This document shows positions 17,432 to 26,723 of a DNA stretch of 64,000 nt, piece by piece. How positions within the stretch are numbered: position 1 is the stretch's first letter; every line of letters starts with the position of its first letter. Where the stretch lies: positions 1,674,001-1,738,000 of the forward strand of contig NZ_CP077079.1 of NCBI RefSeq assembly GCF_019139815.1, in the 5' to 3' direction. The notes below the pieces were generated by a model. That model made no database searches. It was not told the DNA's origin and saw only the letters and a program-made list of their open reading frames with translations. The translations under genes and the position numbers were made by a program. The DNA comes from Pseudomonas asgharzadehiana (GTDB lineage: Bacteria > Pseudomonadota > Gammaproteobacteria > Pseudomonadales > Pseudomonadaceae).

Positions 17432-17742
17432 TCCGTCGTCGGCCATTTACCAGCCTGTTCCTGCTGCTGTTGCTCGCCTTGCTCGGCTGGGGGTGGCACG
17501 AGCGCGTCAACCTGCAGGCCTTCCCCGACATCATCGCGGCGTACACCGCTAAGGAATACTGCTCGTGCCGGTACGTGGCGAATAACCCGGCGCAGTATTG
17601 CCTGGGGTATGTAAAGCAATACGTACCCACCAGCGCGTTCAGGGATAACCCGCAGCGCAGCGAGGTAACAGCGACAGGGTTGGGGCGCACGCACACGGCG
17701 CGGTGGTTGGGCGAGCGGCAGGGGTGTCGGTTGACCCCCTGA
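17428..17742 (+). CDS. Small membrane-anchored protein paired with the serine hydrolase
   Basis: The protein has 104 residues. One N-terminal membrane segment (PFTSLFLLLLLALLGWGW) puts the rest in the periplasm. The exported part has four Cys, in EYCSCRYVANNPAQYCLGYV and ERQGCRL, that could form disulphides. No known domain was recognised. The start overlaps the serine hydrolase stop (ATGA), implying co-translation and probably a shared function. The product is a conserved-looking hypothetical; no function is claimed. Confidence 0.75.
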   Translation: MIRRRPFTSLFLLLLLALLGWGWHERVNLQAFPDIIAAYTAKEYCSCRYVANNPAQYCLGYVKQYVPTSAFRDNPQRSEVTATGLGRTHTARWLGERQGCRLTP

Positions 17743-17826
17743 TTCAGCCCTTCTCCCACATTTGGATTTGCGCCGCTCGTGACATGCGCTTAAGGTTCGT
17801 CCAGGTTTTTCGCCCCACGAGTTTTT

Positions 17827-18417
17827 ATGTTCAACGCGTCTGTGTTCAAACCCCTGGCCTTCACCTTGCTGGCCGGTGCCGCCGTGCCCGCCCACGCCGA
17901 CTGGTACCTGGACAACGAGTCCTCACGCCTGTCGTTTGTCACCACCAAAAACACCGAGATCGCCGAAGTGCAGCGCTTTCTGGTGCTGCACGGCAAGGTC
18001 GATGGCAAGGGCGCCGCGCAGTTGGAGGTGGAGTTGGAGTCGGTCAACAGCGGCATCCCGCTGCGTGACGAGCGCATGCGCAATAGCCTGTTCCAGATCA
18101 AGACCTTCCCTGAAGCGCTTATCAACACGCAGATCAACCTGCAACCCATCAACGAACTTGCCCCCGGCGCGCAATTGGAATTGCGTTTGCCGCTGAGCGT
18201 GACCCTGCACGGCAAAACCCAGACCTACAGCGCCGAATTACTCGCCACGCGCCTGGATGACCGGCGCTTCCAAGTGGTCACCCTGGAACCTGTGGTGTTG
18301 CATGCCGAGGATTTCGACCTCGCGCCGGGTGTGGCGGCGTTGCGCAAGGCGGCGGGGCTCAAGTCGATCAGTTTGTCGGTGCCGGTGGGTGCGGTGCTGA
18401 TTTTTACGGCGCGCTGA
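17827..18417 (+). CDS. YceI-family periplasmic protein
   Basis: The protein has 196 residues. Signal peptide ends AAVPAHA, followed by DWYLDNESSRLSFVTTKNTE, the YceI lipocalin-like opening. RMRNSLFQIKTFPEALINTQ is the other family hallmark. YceI proteins bind isoprenoid chains in the periplasm; the ligand here is unknown. A truncated REP (cccttctcccacattt, 17749-17764) precedes it. The downstream PLD gene begins 1 base after the stop, so they may be co-transcribed. Confidence 0.83.
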   Translation: MFNASVFKPLAFTLLAGAAVPAHADWYLDNESSRLSFVTTKNTEIAEVQRFLVLHGKVDGKGAAQLEVELESVNSGIPLRDERMRNSLFQIKTFPEALINTQINLQPINELAPGAQLELRLPLSVTLHGKTQTYSAELLATRLDDRRFQVVTLEPVVLHAEDFDLAPGVAALRKAAGLKSISLSVPVGAVLIFTAR

Positions 18418-18418
18418 A

Positions 18419-19576
18419 GTGAGTGGCGCGGTGTTCCCGTGGCGCAGCGCCAACCGTTTCGAGTTGCTGATCGACGGGCCGCGTTTTTTTCCGCAGATGC
18501 TGGTGGGCATTGCCCGCGCCGAACGTCAGGTTGATCTGGAGTTGTATTTGGTGGAGGCCGGTGCCTGCGCCGAAGCCATGGTGCAGGCGTTGGTGCTGGC
18601 CGCCGAGCGCGGCGTGCGGGTGCGCTGCCTGTTCGATGATTACGGCAGCCTGGCGTTTACCCTCGGGCTGCGTAAGCGCTTGACCGAGGTGGGTGTGGAG
18701 TTGCGTTTTTACAATCGCCTGAATTGGCGGCGTTGGATGCGCAACCTGTATCGCGACCACCGCAAGTTGCTGTTGATTGACCAGAGCATCGCCGTGGTTG
18801 GCGGTACCGGCGTTACCGATGAATTCTGGACGCCAGGGCAGGACACCGCCGACTGGCATGAAGTCATGGTGCAGATCAGCGGCCCGCTGGTACTGGACTG
18901 GCAAGCGCTGTTCGACCGGCAATGGCACGCCAACGTGGCTCGCCGGGAGTGGAAGCCGGCCACCCACTTTGGGTTGCCGCGCCTGCCCAAGCTGCCGGCC
19001 ACCGGGCCTGGGCTGGGTCGCGTCGCGTATGCCGACGCCCGTCAACACCGCGACATTCTGCAATCGTTGATCCGTGCACTTAACAACAGCAAGGCACGCA
19101 TCTGGCTGGCCACGCCTTACTTCCTGCCCACGTGGGGCGTGCGCCGTGCGTTGCGCCGAGCGGCCGGGCGTGGGGTGGATGTGCGTTTGCTGCTCACCGG
19201 CCCGCGTACCGATCACCCCTCCGTGCGTTACGCCGGGCACCGTTATTACCCGCGTTTGCTGCGCTCGGGCGTGCGGATATTTGAATACCAACCGTGTTTT
19301 CTGCACCTGAAGATGGTGCTGGTGGACGACTGGGTCAGCATCGGTTCGTGCAATTTCGACCACTGGAATCTGCGGTTCAATCTGGAAGCCAACCTTGAGG
19401 CGTTGGACCCTGAGTTGACGCAGGCGGTCGCGGGCAGTTTCGAGCGCGATTTTGCGCAAAGCCAGGCGGTGAGCCTGGAGGCCTGGAAAGCACGGCCATT
19501 GTGGCGGCGGGTTAAGCAGCGGGTGTGGGGTTGGATTGATCGGTTAGTGGTCAACCTGTTGGATCGGCGGGGGTAA
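18419..19576 (+). CDS. Phospholipase D-like cardiolipin synthase
   Basis: The protein has 385 residues starting at a GTG 1 base after the yceI-type stop. Two HKD catalytic motifs are present: HRKLLLIDQSIAVVGGTG near 114 and HLKMVLVDDWVSIGSCNFD near 297, each followed by the expected Gly/Ser cluster. It is of the ClsB type: no N-terminal membrane segments. It would condense phosphatidyl groups to make cardiolipin. The C-terminus (LWRRVKQRVWGWIDRLVVNLL) is a basic amphipathic helix suited to membrane contact. ClsB or ClsC cannot be decided from the sequence alone. Confidence 0.83.
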   Translation: MSGAVFPWRSANRFELLIDGPRFFPQMLVGIARAERQVDLELYLVEAGACAEAMVQALVLAAERGVRVRCLFDDYGSLAFTLGLRKRLTEVGVELRFYNRLNWRRWMRNLYRDHRKLLLIDQSIAVVGGTGVTDEFWTPGQDTADWHEVMVQISGPLVLDWQALFDRQWHANVARREWKPATHFGLPRLPKLPATGPGLGRVAYADARQHRDILQSLIRALNNSKARIWLATPYFLPTWGVRRALRRAAGRGVDVRLLLTGPRTDHPSVRYAGHRYYPRLLRSGVRIFEYQPCFLHLKMVLVDDWVSIGSCNFDHWNLRFNLEANLEALDPELTQAVAGSFERDFAQSQAVSLEAWKARPLWRRVKQRVWGWIDRLVVNLLDRRG

Positions 19577-19593
19577 GGCCCCCCGCCGGTGGC

Positions 19594-22500
19594 TTAAAAC
19601 TGCAGCGTGTACTGGGCGGTGAGGCTTTGGTCGCGCGTGCGTTCGCCCCGCTGCCGAGTGAAGCTCAGGTCGATGGCACTCGCGCGGGTCAGGCGCGCGG
19701 TGGCGCCCAACTCCATGCGGGTACTGAGGCGATCCAGCGGCGCACCGCTGACAGTCATCACCCCTGCGCCATCCCAGGCGGCCTGGGTGGAAGGCTGCAG
19801 GTCGCCGCTGGCATGGGTGTAGGCCAGAGCGCCACGCACGCTCAGCCATGATGGGCCGATTTGCGCCTTGCCCAGGTCGAGGTTGAGTCGCACACCGCCG
19901 GTGGTCAGGTTGACGCTTTCTTTCGAACCTTTGCCGCGCAGTGCCGCCATGCCGCCTCGCTCGTTGTAACCCTTGCTGCGCTGCTGCACGTTGGCCAGTT
20001 GCACATAGGGCTGCCAATCCCAGAAGTCATGGATGAACCTGTAGTTGGCTTCGGCAAACGTCTGCACCGTGCGGCTGGCGTAGTGGGCGGACAGGCGGTT
20101 CTCTACGCCGGGGAAGCTGACGCGGCGCTTGGTCTGGATGTCGTGTTGCGCATAGGCGATGCCGCCATAGAGGCCGAACGCGTCCCAGGTGTGCCCGGCG
20201 TGCAGGCCCAACTGGTAGGTGTCGACAGTCGCTTTGCCGCGTGGCCCGGCCTTGATTTCGGTGCTACCGGTGCCGGCCACCAGCCCCATGCGCGTGCCTT
20301 GTTCCAGTTGATGATCGAAACCGACCAGCAGGCCCGTGCTGCTGTGCGACGTGCGTGCGCTGCCGTTATCGCCTGCCAGTTGGCCGGATTGGCGGGGCAG
20401 CAGCACCCAGGCGCCACGGCTCGCCGCATCTGATTCGTCGGCGCGGCTGTCGTGCGCAACGCGTTGACGCTCAAGCACCGCCTGGCGCAGCACACGGCTG
20501 TTTTCGATCAACACCGCCTGGGTGCTGGCATGCAGTTCGCCGCTCAACTGGTCGAGGGCGGACGGCGCCTGGTCCGGAAACAGTGCTGTCAGGCGTTGCA
20601 GCAACGGGGTGGGCGAGGTTTGCGCGTCTGCCGCAGCGGCGACGGCGCGTTGGTTGGCAGTGTCGGCCGCTGACGCCAGGGAGCGCCCACGGCCGAATTC
20701 CACCAGCAAGTCATTGCCCTGCTTGAGCTGCGAAACGCTCAGGAAGGGGGAGAACTCACGATGGTCAATCGAGGCAAACTCGCCGTTCAACGTGCCTTTG
20801 GCCTGCAGGATGTTGTAGCGCTGGCCCAAGGGGTAGCTGTTGGGCGATGCGTTCAGGTACAGCGTGCCGCCGTTGATCGAAGCCTGCCGGCTGACCTGCA
20901 GGTTTGCCGCAGCGGGCTGAGCCACCAGGCCGGTCATCAAGGTTGCGCCGCCGGCTTGCTGATAATCACCCTCTACAGCCAGCGTGCCATTGAGGCGCAG
21001 GACACCGCCGTCGAGTGCGACGTCGCCCTTGAGACGGTTGGTACCGTCCAGTTCCAGAACGCCTTCCTTGAGCGTGGCCCCGGCAAAACTGTTATTACCG
21101 CTCAGGCGCAGCCAGCCGATACCGGTTTTTTCCAGGCGTCCGGGGCCGCTGATATCGTTGCGCCAGTCGTCCCAGGCAGCGCCTTGCCAGACGATGGCGC
21201 CGCCGGCAGGACGGTCCATATTCACCACGGTATCGACGCGCAATTGGCCGGGCCCATCGATGGCTTTTTTCAGGTTCATCAGGCCCCAGCCGTAGACGTC
21301 GTCCACGCCCGGCTCGCCGAGGTCGGTGGCCGTGGTCAGCAGTACGTCGCGGATCTGCGGGTTGCTGAGGTAAGGGAAGCGTTCCATCAGCAACGCCAGC
21401 CCGCCGGTGACGTGGGGGGCGGCCATGGAGGTGCCTGACTGAGTCGAGTAAGCGAGTTCGGGTGTGTCGCCGGTCACTTTGAAACCGTCGACCGCGCCTT
21501 CGTCGTCGTAGTGATTTTCGGTGTTTACCGAGCCTGCCACCCAGGTGGATTGGATGCCCGTTCCCGGTGCGGCCAGGCACCAGTCTTTGCTGAAACCGCA
21601 GCGGTAGGAACGATCGCTCAAGGTCAGCTCTTTATTTAAATTGACCACGCTCAACCAATACGGCTCAAGCTCTGCCATGGCGCGTGGCAGGCTGGCATGA
21701 AGTCCGGGAAAGGGCGCCGTTTGCGGGGACATGTTTTCTACCCGGGTATTGCCCGCTGCCCAGACTTGCAGCATGCCGTATTTGACCGCGCTGTCGGCAA
21801 TGGCCTTGAGCTCTGGGTATTGGAGGTTACTGGTGTTGTTTAACAACGCGTCCAGCGCTGCTTCATCCGCCGGCAATGTCGGGGCGCCCCAACTGTGGTT
21901 GACCACACGCACGCCCTGCCTGTGCAGGTCGGCGTAGGCGAGGTCGACCGCTTCGCGCGTCATATTGGCGACCATGAAGGGTGATTCACCAGGCGTCCCT
22001 TGGTAGGTATTGCTGAACCGGCGCACCGCACTCACGGTGGCGGCGTAGGCAACGCCCTGTGCGCCTTCGCCATTTCGATTGGCCAGCGCGATACCCGCAA
22101 CGTGAGTACCGTGCGGGTCGTATCGGTTGCTCACGTTCTTGAGGTAGTTGTCCAATTCCTCTCTGGTGAGGTCACCATTTTCAATGGCCTCTTCCAGGGC
22201 GAGCAACGCTTCGGGTGGCAGTGCATCCACAACGTTTACGGCACCACGGTCGCCTTCGCTGTAGAAGCAGCCGTCGTACAGCACGGTATCGCTCATGCAC
22301 CCAGGGTCTGCCAGGCGCACGCCATTATTGGGCTTGCCCGCAAACTCGCTATGACGCAGGTCGGTTCCGGAGTCATACACCCCCAGGCGTACACCCGCGC
22401 CGCTCAAACCTCTGGCATAGGCGTAATCGGCACCTACGGCGCCCAGCCCCCAGTTACGTTTGAATTCTTCGCTGCGCCAACTGACCGCGTCGTGCAGCCG

Positions 22501-22641
22501 GCCTTGTTCCACGTAATTTGCAGCATCAACGGGCGTACCCGAGAGGCCGCCAAGGACACAGAGGGCGAACGCATTCCGCTTGAACGATGATGGATCGAAC
22601 GTCTTTCGAGTTGCCGCTCGGGCGTTTTTCGTGGGCGACAT
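19594..22641 (-). CDS. Autotransporter subtilisin-like serine protease
   Basis: The protein has 1015 residues. The passenger is an S8 subtilase with the triad Asp in GVYDSGTDLRHSEF, His in DPHGTHVAGIAL and Ser in QSGTSMAAPHVTGGLALLM (near 425). A beta-helical linker follows (GRLEKTGIGWLRLSGNNSFA, then GTTLKEGVLELDGT-like turns), then a C-terminal autotransporter beta-barrel of about 280 residues ending in TLQF, with terminal Phe. It is secreted to the surface by type V secretion. The ATG at 22641 was chosen; a GTG three codons earlier is possible. The N-terminal signal is long, as in large autotransporters. Confidence 0.9.
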   Translation of the reverse strand: MSPTKNARAATRKTFDPSSFKRNAFALCVLGGLSGTPVDAANYVEQGRLHDAVSWRSEEFKRNWGLGAVGADYAYARGLSGAGVRLGVYDSGTDLRHSEFAGKPNNGVRLADPGCMSDTVLYDGCFYSEGDRGAVNVVDALPPEALLALEEAIENGDLTREELDNYLKNVSNRYDPHGTHVAGIALANRNGEGAQGVAYAATVSAVRRFSNTYQGTPGESPFMVANMTREAVDLAYADLHRQGVRVVNHSWGAPTLPADEAALDALLNNTSNLQYPELKAIADSAVKYGMLQVWAAGNTRVENMSPQTAPFPGLHASLPRAMAELEPYWLSVVNLNKELTLSDRSYRCGFSKDWCLAAPGTGIQSTWVAGSVNTENHYDDEGAVDGFKVTGDTPELAYSTQSGTSMAAPHVTGGLALLMERFPYLSNPQIRDVLLTTATDLGEPGVDDVYGWGLMNLKKAIDGPGQLRVDTVVNMDRPAGGAIVWQGAAWDDWRNDISGPGRLEKTGIGWLRLSGNNSFAGATLKEGVLELDGTNRLKGDVALDGGVLRLNGTLAVEGDYQQAGGATLMTGLVAQPAAANLQVSRQASINGGTLYLNASPNSYPLGQRYNILQAKGTLNGEFASIDHREFSPFLSVSQLKQGNDLLVEFGRGRSLASAADTANQRAVAAAADAQTSPTPLLQRLTALFPDQAPSALDQLSGELHASTQAVLIENSRVLRQAVLERQRVAHDSRADESDAASRGAWVLLPRQSGQLAGDNGSARTSHSSTGLLVGFDHQLEQGTRMGLVAGTGSTEIKAGPRGKATVDTYQLGLHAGHTWDAFGLYGGIAYAQHDIQTKRRVSFPGVENRLSAHYASRTVQTFAEANYRFIHDFWDWQPYVQLANVQQRSKGYNERGGMAALRGKGSKESVNLTTGGVRLNLDLGKAQIGPSWLSVRGALAYTHASGDLQPSTQAAWDGAGVMTVSGAPLDRLSTRMELGATARLTRASAIDLSFTRQRGERTRDQSLTAQYTLQF

Positions 22642-22765
22642 AGTCCACACACCTGCACATGAAATTGGGCGGACAGGGTGTGCGAGTACGCAGGGGGCTT
22701 GATGTAGGACTTGGCTTGGAGAGGTGAGCGAAAGTTAACTTAGCGCGGCTCGACACGGGCGAGCA

Positions 22766-22799
22766 CGCGGCCCCCTCTTTTGCTGAAGAGGGGGCCGCG
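22766..22799. terminator. Strong hairpin between bglX and the autotransporter gene
   Basis: CGCGGCCCCCTCTT pairs with AAGAGGGGGCCGCG over 14 bp with a 6-base loop, 4 bases past the bglX stop. There is no T tract, so it may be a 3' mRNA stabiliser rather than a complete intrinsic terminator. Confidence 0.6.
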
Positions 22800-22803
22800 G
22801 GTA

Positions 22804-25095
22804 TTACAACAATTCGAACGTCTGCTGCTGCACGTCCTGGGAGTCCAACCCGATCTGCACATTGAACTCACCCGGTTCCGCCGCGTACTTGAGCTGGGTG
22901 TTATAGAACTTCAAGTCTTCTTCGGTAATGGTGAAGTGCAGGGTGCGCTCTTCGCCGGCCTTGAGCATGATTTTCTGGAAGTTCTTCAGCTCTTTGATCG
23001 GGCGGATCATCGAGCCGGCCACGTCTTGGATATACAGCTGCACCACGGTCTCGCCGTCGACCTTGCCGGTGTTTTGCACGGTGACGCTGGCGTCGAGCTT
23101 GCCGGTCTTGTTCAGGGTGGTGGACGACAGCGCCATGTCCGACAGGCTGAAGGTGGTGTAGCTCAGGCCGTAGCCGAATGGAAACAGCGGCCCGGTGGTG
23201 TCATCGAAATACTGCGAGGTGTAGTTGCCCGGCTTGCCTGGGGTGAACGGCCGGCCGATGGTCAGGTGGTTGTAGTAGGTCGGAATCTGCCCCACGGAGC
23301 GTGGGAAGGTGATCGGCAGCTTGCCCGACGGGTTGTAGTCACCGAACAGCACATCGGCGATGGCGTTGCCGCCTTCGGTGCCGGCGAACCAGGTTTCCAG
23401 GATGGCGTCGGCCTGTTGGTTCTCTTCGAGGATCGACAATGGACGACCATTCATCAGCACCAATACCAGCGGTTTGCCGGTGGCCTTGAGGGCTTTGATC
23501 AGGTCGCGCTGACTTTGCGGGATGTTCAGGTCGGTGCGGCTCGACGACTCGTGGGACATGCCACGGGACTCGCCAACGGCGGCGACCACTACGTCGGCCT
23601 CCTTGGCGGCCTTGACCGCTTCGTCGATCATTACCTGCGGCGCGCGCTTGTCATCCACCACTTCCGGGGCATCGAAGTTGAGGAAATTGAGGTAGTCGAC
23701 CACCGCCTTGTCGTTGGTGATGTTGGCGCCACGGGCGTAGATGATTTTGCCTTTCTCGCCGATCACCGCGTTCAGGCCGTCAAGCAGGGTCACCGATTGT
23801 TCGGGTTTGCCAGCAGCCGCCCAACTGCCCATCATGTCGATCGGCGCCTTGGCCAGCGGGCCGACCAGGGCGATGGTCGCGGATTTTTTCAGGGGCAGGG
23901 TGTGGTTGTGGTTTTTCAGCAGCACCAGGCTGCGGCGCGCGATATCACGCGCATCGGCGCGGTGCAGGCGGCTTTCGGCGTAGGTGTCGGCCGGGTCGTC
24001 CTCGGCCTTGCCGATACGCAGGTACGGGTCCTTGAACAGGCCCATGTCATATTTGGCGCCGAGCACTTCACGCACGGCGTTGTCGATGTCGCTCTGCTCG
24101 ATCTCGCCGGACTTGAGCAACCCTGGCAGCTCCTTGCCGTACAGCGAGTCGTTCATGCTCATGTCGATGCCGGCCTTGATCGCCAGCTTGGCGGCTTCAC
24201 GCCCGTCCTTGGCCACGCCGTGTTTGATCAGCTCGAAGATCGCGCCATGGTCGCTCACGGCCAGGCCCTTGAAACCCCAGTCCTTGCGCAGCAGGTCGTT
24301 CATCAGCCAGGTGTTGGCGGTGGCGGGCACGCCGTTGATCGAGTTGAGCGCCACCATCACGCCGCCGGCACCGGCCTTGATTGCCGCGTGGTAAGGGGGC
24401 AGGTAGTCCTGGTACATCTTGACCGGGCTCATGTCGACCACGTTGTAGTCGCGCCCGCCTTCCACCGCGCCATACAGGGCGAAGTGCTTGACGCTGGCCA
24501 TGATGCTGTCGGCGTTCGCGGGGCTGGCGCCCTGGAAGGCGCGCACCATCACTTGGGCAATGCGCGAGACCAGGTAGGTGTCTTCACCGAAACCTTCGGA
24601 CGTGCGCCCCCAGCGTGGGTCGCGGGAGATGTCGACCATCGGCGCGAAGGTGATGTCGAGGCTGTCGGCGGCGGCTTCCTGGGCGGCGATGCGCCCGGAG
24701 CGGCCGATGGCGTCCATGTCCCAGCTGGACGCCAGGGCCAGGCTGATCGGGAAAATGGTGCGGTGGCCGTGGATCACGTCATAGGCGAAGAACATCGGGA
24801 TCTTCAGGCGGCTGCGCATGGCCGCGTCCTGCATCGGACGGTTTTCCGGGCGGGTGATGGAGTTGAACGTGCCACCGATGCGGCCGGCGGCGATTTCCTT
24901 GCGGATCAGCTCACGGGGCATTTCGGGGCCGATGCTGATCAGGCGCAATTGGCCGATCTTTTCATCCAGGGTCATCTGCTTGAGCAGGTCGCTGACGAAG
25001 GCGTCCTTGTCTTTAAGCGCAGCAGGCTTTGTTTCTGCCCATACGGGGTGACTGGCCAGAGTGGCAACAAGGCCGAGCAAACACAGCTTTTTCAT
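22804..25095 (-). CDS. bglX: Periplasmic beta-glucosidase, GH3
   Basis: The protein has 763 residues with a Sec signal, MKKLCLLGLVATLASHPVWA. The glycoside hydrolase 3 N-terminal barrel includes GGTFNSITRPENRPMQDAAM, KHFALYGAVEGGRDY and the nucleophile Asp in GLAVSDHGAIFELI. A C-terminal alpha/beta sandwich with MGSWAAAGKPEQSVTLLDGL and a fibronectin-III-like end ending FELL follow. The length matches E. coli BglX (765). It releases glucose from beta-glucosides in the periplasm. The ATG at 25095 was chosen for the signal peptide; the upstream frame extension is non-coding in character. Confidence 0.92.
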   Translation of the reverse strand: MKKLCLLGLVATLASHPVWAETKPAALKDKDAFVSDLLKQMTLDEKIGQLRLISIGPEMPRELIRKEIAAGRIGGTFNSITRPENRPMQDAAMRSRLKIPMFFAYDVIHGHRTIFPISLALASSWDMDAIGRSGRIAAQEAAADSLDITFAPMVDISRDPRWGRTSEGFGEDTYLVSRIAQVMVRAFQGASPANADSIMASVKHFALYGAVEGGRDYNVVDMSPVKMYQDYLPPYHAAIKAGAGGVMVALNSINGVPATANTWLMNDLLRKDWGFKGLAVSDHGAIFELIKHGVAKDGREAAKLAIKAGIDMSMNDSLYGKELPGLLKSGEIEQSDIDNAVREVLGAKYDMGLFKDPYLRIGKAEDDPADTYAESRLHRADARDIARRSLVLLKNHNHTLPLKKSATIALVGPLAKAPIDMMGSWAAAGKPEQSVTLLDGLNAVIGEKGKIIYARGANITNDKAVVDYLNFLNFDAPEVVDDKRAPQVMIDEAVKAAKEADVVVAAVGESRGMSHESSSRTDLNIPQSQRDLIKALKATGKPLVLVLMNGRPLSILEENQQADAILETWFAGTEGGNAIADVLFGDYNPSGKLPITFPRSVGQIPTYYNHLTIGRPFTPGKPGNYTSQYFDDTTGPLFPFGYGLSYTTFSLSDMALSSTTLNKTGKLDASVTVQNTGKVDGETVVQLYIQDVAGSMIRPIKELKNFQKIMLKAGEERTLHFTITEEDLKFYNTQLKYAAEPGEFNVQIGLDSQDVQQQTFELL

Positions 25096-25336
25096 GAATA
25101 TCCTTTTTCGGCTCACTGCACAGCACCATGGGCGCCGTCGGCCAAAATGTGGGGAGCGTCTATTGTTGTTCGGGTGTTGTTCAGATAAATGCAGCACACT
25201 CTGAACTCTTTTTCGCGCTGGGCATCTTTGTAGCTGATTGGCTCGATGCATTCCAGTGGTGGCGGATTATGCCCCAAGCGCGTGGTTTATAGGGTTAGTC
25301 GTCAAATTCCATCAAAGATTGGGCAGGAGATACACC

Positions 25337-25948
25337 ATGCAAGCAGCACACGGTTACCGCTGGGGCTTCAAGGCCGCGGCTTTGCTATTGATCAGCACCG
25401 TGCTGAGCGGTTGCGGCATCAATAACATCCCCACGCTGGATGAGCAGGCCAAAGCCGCCTGGGGCCAGGTGCAGAACCAGTACCAGCGCCGCGCCGACCT
25501 GATCCCCAACCTGGTGGAAGTGGTCAAGGGCTACGCCGCCCACGAGCAGGACACCCTCACTGCCGTGATCGAGGCGCGGGCCAAGGCCACCTCGATCCAA
25601 GTGGACGCCAGCACCCTCGACAACCCGGAAAAACTCAAGCAGTTCCAGCAAGCCCAGGACGGTTTGAGCGGCGCCCTCAGCCGCTTGATGGTGGTGTCCG
25701 AGCGTTACCCGGACCTTAAGGCCAACCAGAACTTCCTGGCCCTGCAATCGCAACTTGAAGGCACCGAAAACCGCATTGCCGTGGCCCGTCGTGATTTCAT
25801 CCAGGCTGTGCAGGCCTACAACACCGAGATCCGCACCTTCCCCGGTCGCCTGTGGCACAGCGTGATGTACAGCGACTTGCCGATCCGCGCCACGTTTGAA
25901 GCCACCAGCGCCGATGCCGATAAAGCACCGCAAGTGAAGTTCAAATAA
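25337..25948 (+). CDS. LemA family protein
   Basis: The protein has 203 residues from the ATG at 25337, with AGGAGA 7 bases upstream. Its N-terminal segment AALLLISTVLSGCGINN looks like a lipobox. The family-defining QVQNQYQRRADLIPNLVEVV and the long coiled helices are clear, and the C-terminus holds YNTEIRTFPGRLWHSVMY. LemA forms an envelope-associated helical bundle; its function is not established. It is followed closely by two TPM-domain genes, a common arrangement. Confidence 0.9.
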   Translation: MQAAHGYRWGFKAAALLLISTVLSGCGINNIPTLDEQAKAAWGQVQNQYQRRADLIPNLVEVVKGYAAHEQDTLTAVIEARAKATSIQVDASTLDNPEKLKQFQQAQDGLSGALSRLMVVSERYPDLKANQNFLALQSQLEGTENRIAVARRDFIQAVQAYNTEIRTFPGRLWHSVMYSDLPIRATFEATSADADKAPQVKFK

Positions 25949-25966
25949 GGCTGCACTGAGGTGTCG

Positions 25967-26692
25967 ATGCGTTTATTACGGATAGGCCTGGCGCTGTGGC
26001 TGTTGGCCTGCGTGGGCGCGGCCCAGGCGGCGTTGACCTTCCCGGCGTTGACCGGGCGGGTGGTGGATAACGCCCAGATGCTCGACCCGGCGACGCGCCA
26101 GCAGCTAACCCAACAGTTGCAGGCGCTGGAGCAAACCTCCGGTGACCAGATCGTGGTGGTTACCGTGCCCGACCTGCAGGGCGTGCCCATTGAAGACTAC
26201 GGTTATCAATTGGGGCGTGCGTGGGGCATTGGCCAGAAGGGCAAGGACAACGGCGCACTGTTGATCGTCGCCCGCGATGAGCGCAAATTGCGCATCGAAG
26301 TGGGTTACGGCCTGGAAGGCGTGCTCACCGACGCGCAGTCCTGGGTGATCGTCAACCAGGTCATTGTTCCCAAATTCAAGGCCGGCAACTTCAGCCAGGG
26401 CATCAGCGACGGCGTGGCCGCGATGATCCAGGTGGTGGGCGGCGAGCCGCTGGCGGTGCCCGCCCATGTGGCGGATGCCAATTTCGCCAAGGATAATCCC
26501 GGGTTTTCCATTGGCCTGTTCGTGCTGCTGATCGGCGTGTTGTGGTTGTGCAACCGCATGGGCCTGCCGGTGGGGGCGATCTTGCTGGCGCTGCTCAGCA
26601 GCGGGCGCGGCGGCGGGGGAGGCGGTGGTGGCGGTGGTTTCCGTGGCGGTGGTGGCGGTTTTGGCGGCGGCGGCGCTTCAGGTGGCTGGTGA
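25967..26692 (+). CDS. TPM-domain membrane protein with Gly-rich tail (YgcG family)
   Basis: The protein has 241 residues from the ATG at 25967 (GAGG 5 bases upstream; a GTG two codons earlier is an alternative). Signal peptide ends GAAQA. The TPM domain begins LTGRVVDNAQMLDPATRQQL and contains GDQIVVVTVPDLQGVPIEDY, GRAWGIGQKGKDNGALL and VGYGLEGVLTDAQSW. One membrane segment follows (FSIGLFVLLIGVLWLCNRMG). The last 35 residues are nearly all Gly with few Arg/Phe, ending GASGGW. The gene lies 18 bases after lemA. Confidence 0.88.
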   Translation: MRLLRIGLALWLLACVGAAQAALTFPALTGRVVDNAQMLDPATRQQLTQQLQALEQTSGDQIVVVTVPDLQGVPIEDYGYQLGRAWGIGQKGKDNGALLIVARDERKLRIEVGYGLEGVLTDAQSWVIVNQVIVPKFKAGNFSQGISDGVAAMIQVVGGEPLAVPAHVADANFAKDNPGFSIGLFVLLIGVLWLCNRMGLPVGAILLALLSSGRGGGGGGGGGGFRGGGGGFGGGGASGGW

Positions 26693-26723
26693 TGACAATA
26701 ACGAGAAAAGAGCATGTACAACC

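Noticed and set aside
22780..25188. 802-residue open frame opposite bglX
   Set aside because: Antisense shadow of a certain GH3 gene; composition is unnatural and no domain is seen.
26605..26692. Gly codon run as a simple DNA repeat
   Set aside because: It is the in-frame Gly-rich tail of a TPM-domain protein, common in the family.
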